The notes beneath the pieces were generated by a model, which was not told where the DNA came from, ran no database searches, and worked only from the letters and a program-made list of their open reading frames with translations. Positions 9,822 through 18,063 of a DNA stretch of 64,000 bases are shown here, piece after piece; within the stretch, counting starts at the first letter, position 1; each line of letters begins with the position of its first letter. A program made the position numbers and the translations under genes. The DNA comes from Panacibacter microcysteis. GTDB taxonomy: Bacteria; Bacteroidota; Bacteroidia; Chitinophagales; Chitinophagaceae. The DNA is taken from contig NZ_JADWYR010000001.1 in NCBI RefSeq assembly GCF_015831355.1, positions 1,550,001 through 1,614,000 on the forward strand, given 5' to 3'.

Positions 9822-9857
9822 AAACAAACCGCAAAATGAGCGTTTTGCGGTTTGTTT
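9822..9857 (-). terminator. Terminator after the DPP4-type peptidase gene
   Basis: A perfect 15-bp stem (9822-9836 with 9843-9857; arms AAACAAACCGCAAAA and its complement) closes a 6-nt loop. On the minus strand it is followed by a T-rich run (complement of the A tract at 9817-9824). It lies between the peptidase stop at 9862 and the yicC start. Confidence 0.88.
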
Positions 9858-9861
9858 TTAT

Positions 9862-12000
9862 TTATTGTAATATCTCTTTTGGTACCGGTTTTTCCAGCAG
9901 GTACTGGTAGTAGTATTTTGTTTTTTCGTTGTTGAAATGTTGCCATCTTTCTTTCAGGTTACCCCATCCATGCCTGCCACCGGGGTAGAACATCATGGAG
10001 AAATCCTTTTTGGCATCCTGCATTGCGCCGATCAGCTGAAGGCTGTTTTGCATGTGCACATTATCATCCATAGTGCCATGCACGATAAAAAGGTTGCCTT
10101 TGTAATTCTTTACATAGGTAAGAACAGAGTTGCTCTTATAACCTTCCACATTTTCTGATGGCAGCCCCATGTATCGTTCTGTATAATGAGAATCGTACAA
10201 GGCCCAGTCTGTAACGCTGCCGCCCGCAATACCATGCGTAAAAAATTCAGCACCTCTTGTTAAAGCCATACAGGTAGTGTAGCCACCATAGCTAAAGCCG
10301 GTAATGCAGATCTTGTTTTTATCAATGAAGGGTTTTGCATCAAGCCATTTCACCACATCACTGTAGTCTTTTATTTCCCAGTTGCCGAGGTCTTTGTAAA
10401 TATAATTCTGCCCCGTTTTTCCAAAGTGGCCGGATGCCCGGTGATCGATGGCTACCTGTATCAGACCCTCTTTGGCCCACCACTGCGCCTGGTTAATTCC
10501 TTTCCAGCCATCGAATACAGTGCCGGCATTGGGGCCGCCATAAATGCTGATGAGTACGGGATATTTTTTGCTGCTGTCCATATTGGCAGGCCATGTAATC
10601 AGCACAGGCAGTTCATATTTGCCATCAGACGTTCTTACACGCAGCAATTCTGTTTTTGCAAGATTATAATCTTCCAGTGCGGCATTTTTGCTGTCGGCAA
10701 TTTGTTTTACGTTTCCTTTTATGTCTACCAGCGCCATTTTGGTAGGCGTAGCAACATTCGAATAAGTGGTAATGAAATAAGAACCATTGGGCGAAAGGCT
10801 AGTGGTGTGTGTATAATCTCCAAAAGTCAACCGTTGCAGGCCGGTACCATCCATTTTTGTTTTGTAAAGGTCATAGCGTGCAGAATTGTCTTTGCGCGCC
10901 GTAAACCAGATTGTCTTTTTCGCTTCATCGATTTTCACGATGTCTTTTACCGTCCAGCTGCCGTCAGTAATTTGTTTCAACAGGTTTCCCTGCATGTCGT
11001 AATTGTACAGGTGCATCCAGCCACTTTTGTCGCTTTGTATAATATAGCCCTTATTATCACCCAGGAAATGAATGTCTTCCAGCCAGTCTACCCATGTTTG
11101 CTGTTGTTCATCATACACAGGTTTCTTGCTGCCACTCGCAGGATCAATTGCATAAACAATCAGGTGATTCTGGTGCCTGTTCATCCATTGCAGCCAGAGC
11201 GCTGAACCATCAGGCGTCCAGAAGGGTGTGCCGAAATATTGATCATCTTTGGCATTAAAATCACTCCACACCGTCTGTTTTGAGACAATGTCTACAATAC
11301 CCACTTTTACTTCGGGGTTTTTATCACCAGCTTTGGGGTATCTTGTATTTTCCACGTAGCCATGTTGTCCATCAGCACCTACAATCGGGAACAAAGGAAC
11401 CTGGCTATCATCAAAACGCATATAGGCAATGCGTTTACTGTCGGGGTTCCACCAGAAAGCTTTGTACCTGGTTGGCCTGCCCAGGATTTCTTCATAATAT
11501 ACCCAGCTTGCCCAGCCATTGTAAACAAGGTCGGTACCATCTGTGGTAAGCCTGTCTTCTTTGCCACTTGCAACGTCCAGTACGTACAGGTCGTTATTGC
11601 GCGTAAACGCTATTTTAGAACCGTCTGGTGATAATGTTGGATTTTTTTCTTCTTCCTTTGTTGCAGTTAGTTTTTTCTCTGCCCCATCTGCGGCTTTAAA
11701 AACAATATCGTTTTCTTTTAACAGCACAACAGGTTTGTTTTCGGGTGTTGCTATATAGTGCGTTTCTTTTCCCGTTTTTGCATCAACCAGTACTGTATCA
11801 TACTTTCTGTCGCCCAAAGGTTTCAACAAAATATAATGCGCATCGTCTTTCCAGCCACCCACTTTTGGCAATTCGTTCAGCAAACCTTTTGTGTTGCCTT
11901 TCAGCATCTGATCTGTGGTAAGTTCTTTTTGCTGCGCAAAACTTTGAGAGGCCAGCAAAACAAAGCCGGCAAGCATTAAACGTGCAGAACAATATCTCAT
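9862..12000 (-). CDS. S9 family peptidase, dipeptidyl peptidase IV type
   Basis: A 712-residue exported serine peptidase with a signal peptide ending near SQSFAQQ, an N-terminal DPP4 beta-propeller (about residues 90-440; FWWNPDSKRIAYMRFDDS) and a C-terminal alpha/beta-hydrolase. The triad can be read as Ser570 in GFSYGGY, Asp645 or Asp646 in HGTMDDNVH and His677 in GGRHGWG. Enzymes of this type release X-Pro or other dipeptides from peptides in the periplasm. The motif EEILGR near the propeller opening matches the DPP4 double-Glu motif that binds the substrate N-terminus. The gene stands alone between two convergent or repeat-filled gaps. Confidence 0.92.
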   Translation of the reverse strand: MRYCSARLMLAGFVLLASQSFAQQKELTTDQMLKGNTKGLLNELPKVGGWKDDAHYILLKPLGDRKYDTVLVDAKTGKETHYIATPENKPVVLLKENDIVFKAADGAEKKLTATKEEEKNPTLSPDGSKIAFTRNNDLYVLDVASGKEDRLTTDGTDLVYNGWASWVYYEEILGRPTRYKAFWWNPDSKRIAYMRFDDSQVPLFPIVGADGQHGYVENTRYPKAGDKNPEVKVGIVDIVSKQTVWSDFNAKDDQYFGTPFWTPDGSALWLQWMNRHQNHLIVYAIDPASGSKKPVYDEQQQTWVDWLEDIHFLGDNKGYIIQSDKSGWMHLYNYDMQGNLLKQITDGSWTVKDIVKIDEAKKTIWFTARKDNSARYDLYKTKMDGTGLQRLTFGDYTHTTSLSPNGSYFITTYSNVATPTKMALVDIKGNVKQIADSKNAALEDYNLAKTELLRVRTSDGKYELPVLITWPANMDSSKKYPVLISIYGGPNAGTVFDGWKGINQAQWWAKEGLIQVAIDHRASGHFGKTGQNYIYKDLGNWEIKDYSDVVKWLDAKPFIDKNKICITGFSYGGYTTCMALTRGAEFFTHGIAGGSVTDWALYDSHYTERYMGLPSENVEGYKSNSVLTYVKNYKGNLFIVHGTMDDNVHMQNSLQLIGAMQDAKKDFSMMFYPGGRHGWGNLKERWQHFNNEKTKYYYQYLLEKPVPKEILQ

Positions 12001-12084
12001 GTGCTAACTTTTGATGAAGTTGGCAATATAAATGAAAATCGAATTAAGCGCCTGCAAATGTGATGGATAAAAGCATTTTGTAAG

Positions 12085-12172
12085 TCAGCTGCAGGGCGCT
12101 GTGGCATCGCCTGTTGCCACGCTCGGTTCAGGGTTCCACTTTCATGGCGGCTGCAGTTTCCGGGTTTAGTCA
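12085..12172 (+). repeat. Interspersed repeat arm, core C+
   Basis: Core GTTGCCACGCTCGGTTCA lies at 12113-12130, preceded by TGGCATCGCCT and followed by the C-type extension (GGGTTCC then TTTCATGGCGGCTGCAG). The next copy along is the inverted core B at 14609, so the two bracket comB and the GH125 gene. Confidence 0.75.
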
Positions 12173-12193
12173 TGCTGCAGTTTCAGCAAATAG

Positions 12194-12919
12194 TTATTGC
12201 CCAACAACCAAAGCGCCATCTTTATATTGTGGTAAAACATTGGCCACATCCGGCGTTACACAATATTCAAGATCTTTTTCCAAACCATAGGAAGCAAGCC
12301 TGTGCCAGTGGGTAGTTTTGCGTATAAAGCTGTTCATGTCGTGTTTGTGCATATTGTACATGTCTTCAGCCATCAGGCTGCTGTCGCAGCGAATGGTGAA
12401 ATGGTCTTTTATCCGGTTGATTACTGCACCGGCAAACATGGTGTCTTCCAGGTTAAACCTGTTTTTCCAGGCAGAGCATCCAAGAAAAACATTTTTCTTC
12501 ATGGCAATCAAATGCCTGCTTACAGCCGTAAGATTAGGAAAGGAACCCGTTATCACTTCAGCGGCGCCACTTTCGAGCGCCATGTGTAAAAGCTTGGTAC
12601 CATTTGTTGTAGTAAGTACCAGCGTTTTACCTTTTATAAATGATGCAGGGTATTCTGCAGGAGAATTGCCGTGTTGTAATCCTTCAATTATTTTTCCATC
12701 CCTTTCGCCCGCAGTAATTGCCTGTAGCTTTTTACCAATGGCAATACAATCTTCTACCGCAGCAACAGGTATTATTTTTTCTGCACCATTATACAATGCT
12801 GTAGCAATAGTTGAAGTTGCCCTGAAAACATCAATAATTACAACAATACTGTCTTTTACATCGTATAAATTCAATAAACCGGGAGAGAGAATGGTATGTA
12901 ATGTTGGTTGATTTGCCAT
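12194..12919 (-). CDS. comB: 2-phosphosulfolactate phosphatase family protein (ComB-like)
   Basis: A 241-residue protein from ATG 12919 (MANQPTLH). ComB proteins are Mg-dependent acid phosphatases that hydrolyse 2-phosphosulfolactate in coenzyme M synthesis in archaea; bacterial homologues are widespread and their substrate is uncertain. Family blocks seen are VIIDVFRATSTIATAL, the acidic and Asn-rich segment TLVLTTTNGTKLL and FLGCSAWKN. A longer reading frame begins at 12994, but the homology starts at 12919. No other sulfolactate genes are nearby, so the physiological role is unclear. Confidence 0.85.
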   Translation of the reverse strand: MANQPTLHTILSPGLLNLYDVKDSIVVIIDVFRATSTIATALYNGAEKIIPVAAVEDCIAIGKKLQAITAGERDGKIIEGLQHGNSPAEYPASFIKGKTLVLTTTNGTKLLHMALESGAAEVITGSFPNLTAVSRHLIAMKKNVFLGCSAWKNRFNLEDTMFAGAVINRIKDHFTIRCDSSLMAEDMYNMHKHDMNSFIRKTTHWHRLASYGLEKDLEYCVTPDVANVLPQYKDGALVVGQ

Positions 12920-13039
12920 ATGCGGCGCAAATATACGAAGCCGGCACCAGAGATAATTTTGCGTAACGTGCACAAAGTTTAAATAACACCACAACCAGTT
13001 TGTACTTACATTTGAAACTATACTTTTTATATTTTTTAT

Positions 13040-14476
13040 ATGAAAACAAGAAGGGATTTTATTCAGTCTGCAGGTATTGTTGGTACAGGTGTATTACTAA
13101 ACAGCCATAAACTTTTTGCAAACAAACGTTTTGAATTTACCAGCAAAAGGCCGCCGGTGGCAGAGCGCAAATTTACAAGCACAGCCGTGGAAGAAGCTAT
13201 TCAGCGTATTAAAAAAGATATACCCGGCCAGGAACTTGGCTGGCTGTTTGAAAATTGCTTTCCAAACACGTTGGATACTACTGTTGATTTTGAAATGATC
13301 GATGGAAAGCCAGACACCTATGTAATTACAGGTGATATTGATGCCATGTGGTTACGCGACAGCAGCGCGCAGGTATGGCCTTACCTGGCATTAATGAAAA
13401 ACGATGAAAAGCTACAGCAATTGATTGCAGGCGTAATAAACCGGCAAACCAAATGCATACTGAAAGATCCTTATGCCAATGCATTTTATAAAGATGAAAA
13501 CAAAGTAAGCGAATGGAAAGAAACGGACATCACAGACATGAAACCCGGTATTCATGAGAGAAAGTGGGAGATCGATTCATTGTGTTACCCTATCAGGCTT
13601 TCTTACCAGTACTGGAAAATAACCGGCGATGATGTTCCTTTTGATACCGAATGGATAAAGGCCGTAGAACTTATTGTAAAGACGTTTAAAGAGCAACAAC
13701 GAAAGACCGGCGAAGGTCCATATAGTTTCCAGCGCAAAACCGCATGGGCTACAGACGGTGTACCACTTAGCGGTTATGGGTACCCGGTAAAACCGGTAGG
13801 GCTTATCTGTTCTATGTTCAGGCCGAGCGATGATGCAACGATATTTCCGTTCCTGGTGCCTGCCAACTTCTTTGCTGTGGCATCTTTAAAGCAGGCTGCA
13901 GAAATGATCAGTAAAATAAGCGGCGATAACAAATTTGCGAATGAGTGTACACAACTGGCCAATGAAGTAAGCAATGCACTGAAGCAATATGCTGTTGTGC
14001 AGCATGCACAAATGGGTAAGGTTTACGCTTACGAGGTAAATGGCTTTGGCAGTTATAATTTAATGGATGATGCCAATGTACCCAGCCTTTTATCGTTGCC
14101 ATATCTTGGCGCCGTAAGTACTGCAGACCCTGTTTATCAAAGTACGAGGAAACTACTGCATTCCTCTTATAATCCTTTTTTCTTTAAAGGCACTGCGGCC
14201 GAAGGCATTGGTGGTCCGCACGCAGGCATGAACATGATTTGGCCTTTGAGCATTACCATGCGTGCTTTAACCAGCGTGAACGATGCGGAGATTAAGCAAT
14301 GTGTGCAGTGGCTTACAAAAACGCATGCAGGTACGGGCTTTATGCATGAATCTTTTCATAAAGATGACCCGTCTAAGTTTACGCGTAAATGGTTTGCATG
14401 GTCCAATACTTTATTTGGCGAACTGATCATGCATTTGCATGATAAAAAGAACGGGTTGCTGAAGGGCATTGCATAG
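13040..14476 (+). CDS. Glycoside hydrolase family 125, exo-alpha-1,6-mannosidase
   Basis: A 478-residue protein with a Tat-like signal (MKTRRDFIQSAG) and a GH125 (formerly DUF1237) domain over almost its whole length. Recognisable blocks are ITGDIDAMWLRDSSAQVWP, the KWEIDSLCYPIRL segment, FRPSDDATIFPFLVPANFF and GPHAGMNMIWPLSI. GH125 enzymes are metal-independent inverting alpha-1,6-mannosidases acting on mannans or N-glycans. Export suggests action in the periplasm. No GH92, GH38 or SusCD genes are adjacent, so this is not an obvious polysaccharide utilisation locus. It is convergent with the citrulline hydrolase gene. Confidence 0.9.
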   Translation: MKTRRDFIQSAGIVGTGVLLNSHKLFANKRFEFTSKRPPVAERKFTSTAVEEAIQRIKKDIPGQELGWLFENCFPNTLDTTVDFEMIDGKPDTYVITGDIDAMWLRDSSAQVWPYLALMKNDEKLQQLIAGVINRQTKCILKDPYANAFYKDENKVSEWKETDITDMKPGIHERKWEIDSLCYPIRLSYQYWKITGDDVPFDTEWIKAVELIVKTFKEQQRKTGEGPYSFQRKTAWATDGVPLSGYGYPVKPVGLICSMFRPSDDATIFPFLVPANFFAVASLKQAAEMISKISGDNKFANECTQLANEVSNALKQYAVVQHAQMGKVYAYEVNGFGSYNLMDDANVPSLLSLPYLGAVSTADPVYQSTRKLLHSSYNPFFFKGTAAEGIGGPHAGMNMIWPLSITMRALTSVNDAEIKQCVQWLTKTHAGTGFMHESFHKDDPSKFTRKWFAWSNTLFGELIMHLHDKKNGLLKGIA

Positions 14477-14523
14477 TAGGTAAACCTTTTTGGTGAGCAT
14501 TGTTTGCAGCAGCAGAAAGAAAT

Positions 14524-14557
14524 GAAAAAGCAGCATTGTTATGATGCTGCTTTTTTT
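14524..14557. terminator. Bidirectional terminator between GH125 and ctlX
   Basis: A stem with arms GCAGCAT (14530-14536) and ATGCTGC (14544-14550), extended by A and T tracts on each side, sits between convergent genes. T tract 14551-14557 serves the plus strand; the A tract 14525-14529 serves the minus strand. Confidence 0.8.
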
Positions 14558-14608
14558 ATCTGCGTTGTTTGAATAAACAGATCGCTGCTGTTGCCATACA
14601 AACAGAAA

Positions 14609-14657
14609 GTACAAGTGAGTGACACAACAGGCGATGCCATAGCAAACAAATGCCGGT
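14609..14657 (-). repeat. Interspersed repeat arm, core B-
   Basis: A perfect inverted core B (14609-14628) is followed by AGGCGATGCCAT and the outer end TGCCGGTA. Its flank matches that of the C+ arm at 12113 as an inverted repeat. Confidence 0.75.
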
Positions 14658-14666
14658 AAACAATTA

Positions 14667-15587
14667 TTACTTTTTGTCCAGGAACACTTCTGCCATCATA
14701 CATCTTGTACTTCCGCCACCAATGGTTTCAATAGTGGTTATATCCATAGGCAGAAGATTGCTGTGTGTTTGCAAAATCTCTTTTTGCTCTTTGGTAAGCG
14801 CATTATAGGCAGACTTGCTGAGGATGGTATATTTTTCTTCTTTTGCATTTTTTACCTGTAGCATATTGCCTGCAAATGCATGCACCTGCTTAAGCGTGAT
14901 GGGTATAACTTCGTGCCCTGTTGCAATAAGCAATTGTGAAACAGCAATGCGTTCCGTTTCGCCCGGTATTGATTCGAGACAGATAACCGCATAGGTTTCT
15001 CCCAGGTGCATGATTACATTGGTGTGGTAAATGTCTGTTCCGTTTTCGTCTCTTGAAAAGAACAGCATTGCTTTATAGCCATGTGCATGTGCAAATTTTT
15101 CAAGCACGCTTTTATTGGTACGCGGCGAAATGCATGCATAAATGATTTTATGTTCCTGGTCTATGATCATGCTGCCGGTACCTTCCAGGTAAAGGCCTTC
15201 TGCTTCATATTCACTCCAGTCTTCCACATCTCTTACGTTGTATTTTTCAACCAGCATCTTCAGCAGTTCATCATTTTTTTCAAGACGCCTGTTGGCTGCA
15301 TACATGGGGAACACTGCGAGTGTGCCATCATTCAACGTACAGAACCAGTTGTTGGGAAATATTGCATCTGGCTTTACAGGCTTACTGGTATCATCAAAAA
15401 CAAGCACATCAATTTCTTTTTTGCGCAGTGCGGCTACAAATTTGTCAAACTCTGCCACAGCTTTTTGTTGTATGTCTTTTTGTGTTCCGTCTAATTTTTT
15501 TTGAAACACATTGTTCTGCGCGGTTTCTGCATTAAACCCAAAGCTTGCGGGGCGTACCATAAGAATGGTAGAGGCAATGTAACTCAT
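14667..15587 (-). CDS. ctlX: Citrulline hydrolase-type amidinotransferase-family protein (CtlX)
   Basis: A 306-residue guanidino-modifying enzyme superfamily member. The N-terminal IASTILMVRPASFGFN, the acidic DAIFPNNWFCTL block, the catalytic histidine in IYHTNVIMH and the cysteine near the end (Cys296 in GGGSTRCMMAEVF) fit the CtlX group, which hydrolyses citrulline to ornithine, ammonia and CO2. It starts 3 bp after the arginine deiminase-like gene ends, so the two are almost surely one transcript. Together they would convert arginine to ornithine without carbamoyl phosphate. Alternative: a dimethylarginine hydrolase-like activity. Confidence 0.82.
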   Translation of the reverse strand: MSYIASTILMVRPASFGFNAETAQNNVFQKKLDGTQKDIQQKAVAEFDKFVAALRKKEIDVLVFDDTSKPVKPDAIFPNNWFCTLNDGTLAVFPMYAANRRLEKNDELLKMLVEKYNVRDVEDWSEYEAEGLYLEGTGSMIIDQEHKIIYACISPRTNKSVLEKFAHAHGYKAMLFFSRDENGTDIYHTNVIMHLGETYAVICLESIPGETERIAVSQLLIATGHEVIPITLKQVHAFAGNMLQVKNAKEEKYTILSKSAYNALTKEQKEILQTHSNLLPMDITTIETIGGGSTRCMMAEVFLDKK

Positions 15588-15590
15588 AGA

Positions 15591-17108
15591 TTATATTTTT
15601 TCTCTCAGCAAGGGCATACTCATGCAATGTGCACCGCCTCTTGCTCTTGATAATTCTGCGGAAGGTAGTAAGATCAAAGTATCTTTCACGTCTGCGGGCG
15701 TTAATTCTTTTTGTTCGAATTTTTTAAACAGTTCGCTTGCTTTTATAACGCTGAAACCGTTTGCCACAAAGGCTTTGAAGGTTTCATCATTCCTGTCGTA
15801 GCCAACCACCACGCCATCTTTCAATGCCAGCAGGTTGCAGCTGTCTGTCCATTGTTCACGCTCATCGTGTGGAAAAACATTGTTGCCGCTGTAAATAATT
15901 TTTACGTTTTCTTCTTTTACGCCAAAGTCTTCTATGCTGATGTTGCGTAATAAAGACTCCAGGCCTTTTACTTTATTGCTAATGTCAATGGTGTAATCTT
16001 TGCCGGGCTGGTAAGTTTCGTTCAAAGGTTTGTATACACGAAATATTTCTATGCTATCGTGTTCGGGTATATAATCTTTATCCAGGTAGTAGCGGTAATA
16101 GCCAAATTGTTTATCGTTTCTTTCCTGCCCTACGCGCTCAGAAAATTTTCCAAACAAAACCCATGTATCTTTCCTTACGTGGGTAAACACCGTATCTATG
16201 TGCATCACAGAGCGGTGGCGCGGTATTTTTATTACCGTAATTTTCTCCACACCGGTTTTGTTGTTGAATAGTATTTTGTGGATCACTTCATCAACGGCAG
16301 ATGGCGTAGTACGCTCACTGCAGCCGATTAATAAATGGTTGGGCGCAATCATCATTACATCTCCGCCTTCAACAGATGTTTTAAAATCTTTCTGTTCATT
16401 TTCATCCAGCAAAAAGAAATCGCTCGATTCAGATATTTCTATCAGCTTGTCTTCATTGCCTTCAAAGATGTAATAGAAAGAGATGAATTTCATCAACAGG
16501 TTTTCCCTTTCCCTTGCTGCAGTGGCGGCATTGCTCAATAATAAATGATCGTTGATGGTAATACCAATATCTCTTGTAAAAATAAAATTGGGTACCGGCG
16601 CAAACACAAATTCTTTAATGCTTTTGTCTTTATCGTGCAGTACGCCTGTTATTAAAACTTTGGCCAGCTCGGCAGCATCTGTAATAGTTTGCAGTAAACG
16701 TTCGGTGGCAAAACTGCACCCTTCCCATGCGCACACCGCAGAAATAATGCGCTGGCGCAGCGATTCTTTTTTCAGTATCTCTGTTAACAGGAATTGCGTT
16801 TCCAGCACTTTATCGCTGTTAAAATATGCAGGGTTATCAGGCTTGTAGCAATCTGCCTGTTTTTGTCCCGCCTGTTTTTTTTCGCATTCCAGTATATATG
16901 GTATTTTTTCAGGATCAAGAAAATACAACAGCAGTTTTATATACTCGTTGTACTCCCTGCGCATTTGCGCAAGATGCACTGTATCGTCATATAACCACTC
17001 TTTAAATTTTCCCGGAACAACTTTTCCAATGCCACCATCCGGGCTATGTATCAGCAATCGTTTCAGTGTTCCTATTTCAGAACTTACATTAATAGCACTT
17101 GTTTGCAT
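15591..17108 (-). CDS. Arginine deiminase-related protein
   Basis: A 505-residue protein (from ATG 17108) related to arginine deiminase. The N-terminus has SEIGTLKRLLIHSPDGG, followed by NFIFTRDIGI, the VEGGDVMMI segment, the catalytic histidine in RHRSVMHIDTVFT and the C-terminal cysteine in RGGAHCMSMPL. It carries a longer helical insert (about residues 60-170) than classical ArcA (about 410 residues). Arginine deiminase makes citrulline and ammonia. The longer frame from 17147 is unlikely because homology begins at SSEIGTL. First gene of a two-gene operon with ctlX; no arcB, arcC or arcD nearby. Confidence 0.82.
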   Translation of the reverse strand: MQTSAINVSSEIGTLKRLLIHSPDGGIGKVVPGKFKEWLYDDTVHLAQMRREYNEYIKLLLYFLDPEKIPYILECEKKQAGQKQADCYKPDNPAYFNSDKVLETQFLLTEILKKESLRQRIISAVCAWEGCSFATERLLQTITDAAELAKVLITGVLHDKDKSIKEFVFAPVPNFIFTRDIGITINDHLLLSNAATAARERENLLMKFISFYYIFEGNEDKLIEISESSDFFLLDENEQKDFKTSVEGGDVMMIAPNHLLIGCSERTTPSAVDEVIHKILFNNKTGVEKITVIKIPRHRSVMHIDTVFTHVRKDTWVLFGKFSERVGQERNDKQFGYYRYYLDKDYIPEHDSIEIFRVYKPLNETYQPGKDYTIDISNKVKGLESLLRNISIEDFGVKEENVKIIYSGNNVFPHDEREQWTDSCNLLALKDGVVVGYDRNDETFKAFVANGFSVIKASELFKKFEQKELTPADVKDTLILLPSAELSRARGGAHCMSMPLLREKI

Positions 17109-17186
17109 AAAGAACATTAATGTGCAAATCAACGAAACTTCGTGCACATAAGTAAATCTGCAACATTAAAAGGTATGGTAAGAGAA

Positions 17187-17284
17187 TGATGGGCCCGGCA
17201 TCTGTACATGCATGAAGCACCTGTTGCGTCGCACTCTTGTACGTTTAAACCGTTGTTCAGCAGTGCGAAGACCGAAGCGAAAAA
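17187..17284 (+). repeat. Interspersed repeat arm, core A+
   Basis: The outer end GGGCCCGGC lies at 17191-17199 and a perfect core A at 17223-17242. The sequence after the core, TTCAGCAGTGCGAAGACC (about 17256-17273), recurs inverted near 30455-30472, beside the A core at 30483. The next copy is the C- arm at 19851, so the two bracket three genes. Confidence 0.75.
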
Positions 17285-17317
17285 GTAAACTGCATACAAG
17301 AAATGCGCTGCAAAATA

Positions 17318-17551
17318 TTATTTGGCCAGTGCATCAATTTTTACAGAAAGTTTTCTGTCTTTATCTGTAACCACATCACCCGCATCGTGTGTACTCAGCC
17401 ATATTTCTACGGTATTGTATGTATTCTTCCATGTTGGGTGATGATCCATTTTTTCAGCAGCGAAAGCAACCCTGGTCATAAAAGAAAAGGCTTCAGCAAA
17501 ATCTTTAAACTCAAACTTCTGGTAAAGTGTATTTTTTTCTTCCTTCCACAT
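17318..17551 (-). CDS. Pterin-4a-carbinolamine dehydratase
   Basis: A 77-residue protein from ATG 17551 ([13 protein letters not shown]). The diagnostic motif [14 protein letters not shown] carries the paired histidines of the active site and is followed by [18 protein letters not shown]. The enzyme dehydrates 4a-hydroxytetrahydrobiopterin, recycling the cofactor of aromatic amino acid hydroxylases. The frame extends 13 codons further upstream, but the family N-terminus is at 17551. It lies downstream of the M28 peptidase and IPExxxVDY genes on the same strand. No phenylalanine hydroxylase gene is seen nearby. Confidence 0.9.
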   Translation of the reverse strand: MWKEEKNTLYQKFEFKDFAEAFSFMTRVAFAAEKMDHHPTWKNTYNTVEIWLSTHDAGDVVTDKDRKLSVKIDALAK

Positions 17552-17619
17552 AAAATGATGTTTAATAAAGTTGCGCAATAATAATACCACGGTATGTAAG
17601 CTGTATAAGCGGCTTAATA

Positions 17620-18063
17620 TCAGAATACAAGATTGCCTTTGTTTTTGATATGTTCATTGGTAAGTTCTGCCACCAGTTGTACACCATTTATTTTCCTGAT
17701 GGCTTGTATGAGTGTGTGGCAATCATCATCGGCCATCATTTCGCCCTTCATCAGCCACAGAAAATCCATGTGTTTAAATTCAGGCAGCAGGTATTCTCCA
17801 TCATACTGGTTGTGATAAATATAATGCGAAAGATAAGAGCTGGGAACATTGAACTGGTAAACGGGAAAAAAATACTGCCGTCCTTTTTTTTGCAAATGAA
17901 TTTCTATATCCGGGTTAAGCCGGAAATCGAAACCAATCATATTGTTGATCGTCCAGCAAAAGCGATAACTTTTTGTGGTAGCCGTAATGCCCAGCAAACG
18001 TGTTTCTTCAAAGAAGTCGTCTGTCAGTTCATCAATGTTCAGCTTTAACTTCATTGTACTCAT
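17620..18063 (-). CDS. IPExxxVDY family protein
   Basis: A 147-residue protein of unknown function. The signature of this Bacteroidota family is visible as [16 protein letters not shown] (I/L-P-E-x3-V/M-D-Y/F). The N-terminal half ([30 protein letters not shown]) also fits. The start overlaps the stop of the M28 peptidase gene by ATGA, showing translational coupling; an alternative start is the Met at codon 4 (18054). No signal peptide. Function is unknown. Confidence 0.75.
   Translation of the reverse strand: MSTMKLKLNIDELTDDFFEETRLLGITATTKSYRFCWTINNMIGFDFRLNPDIEIHLQKKGRQYFFPVYQFNVPSSYLSHYIYHNQYDGEYLLPEFKHMDFLWLMKGEMMADDDCHTLIQAIRKINGVQLVAELTNEHIKNKGNLVF

Noticed and set aside
10426-11205. 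259-residue frame antisense to the DPP4-type peptidase gene
   Set aside because: The opposite strand encodes a full peptidase with all catalytic motifs; the antisense frame is a codon-usage shadow.
12318-12911. 197-residue frame antisense to comB
   Set aside because: Mirror of a well-conserved ComB coding frame, with no recognisable motif of its own.
13040-14476. GH125 gene as part of a polysaccharide utilisation locus
   Set aside because: No SusC/SusD, regulator or second carbohydrate enzyme lies nearby; the SusCD pair is more than 20 kb away in a different context.
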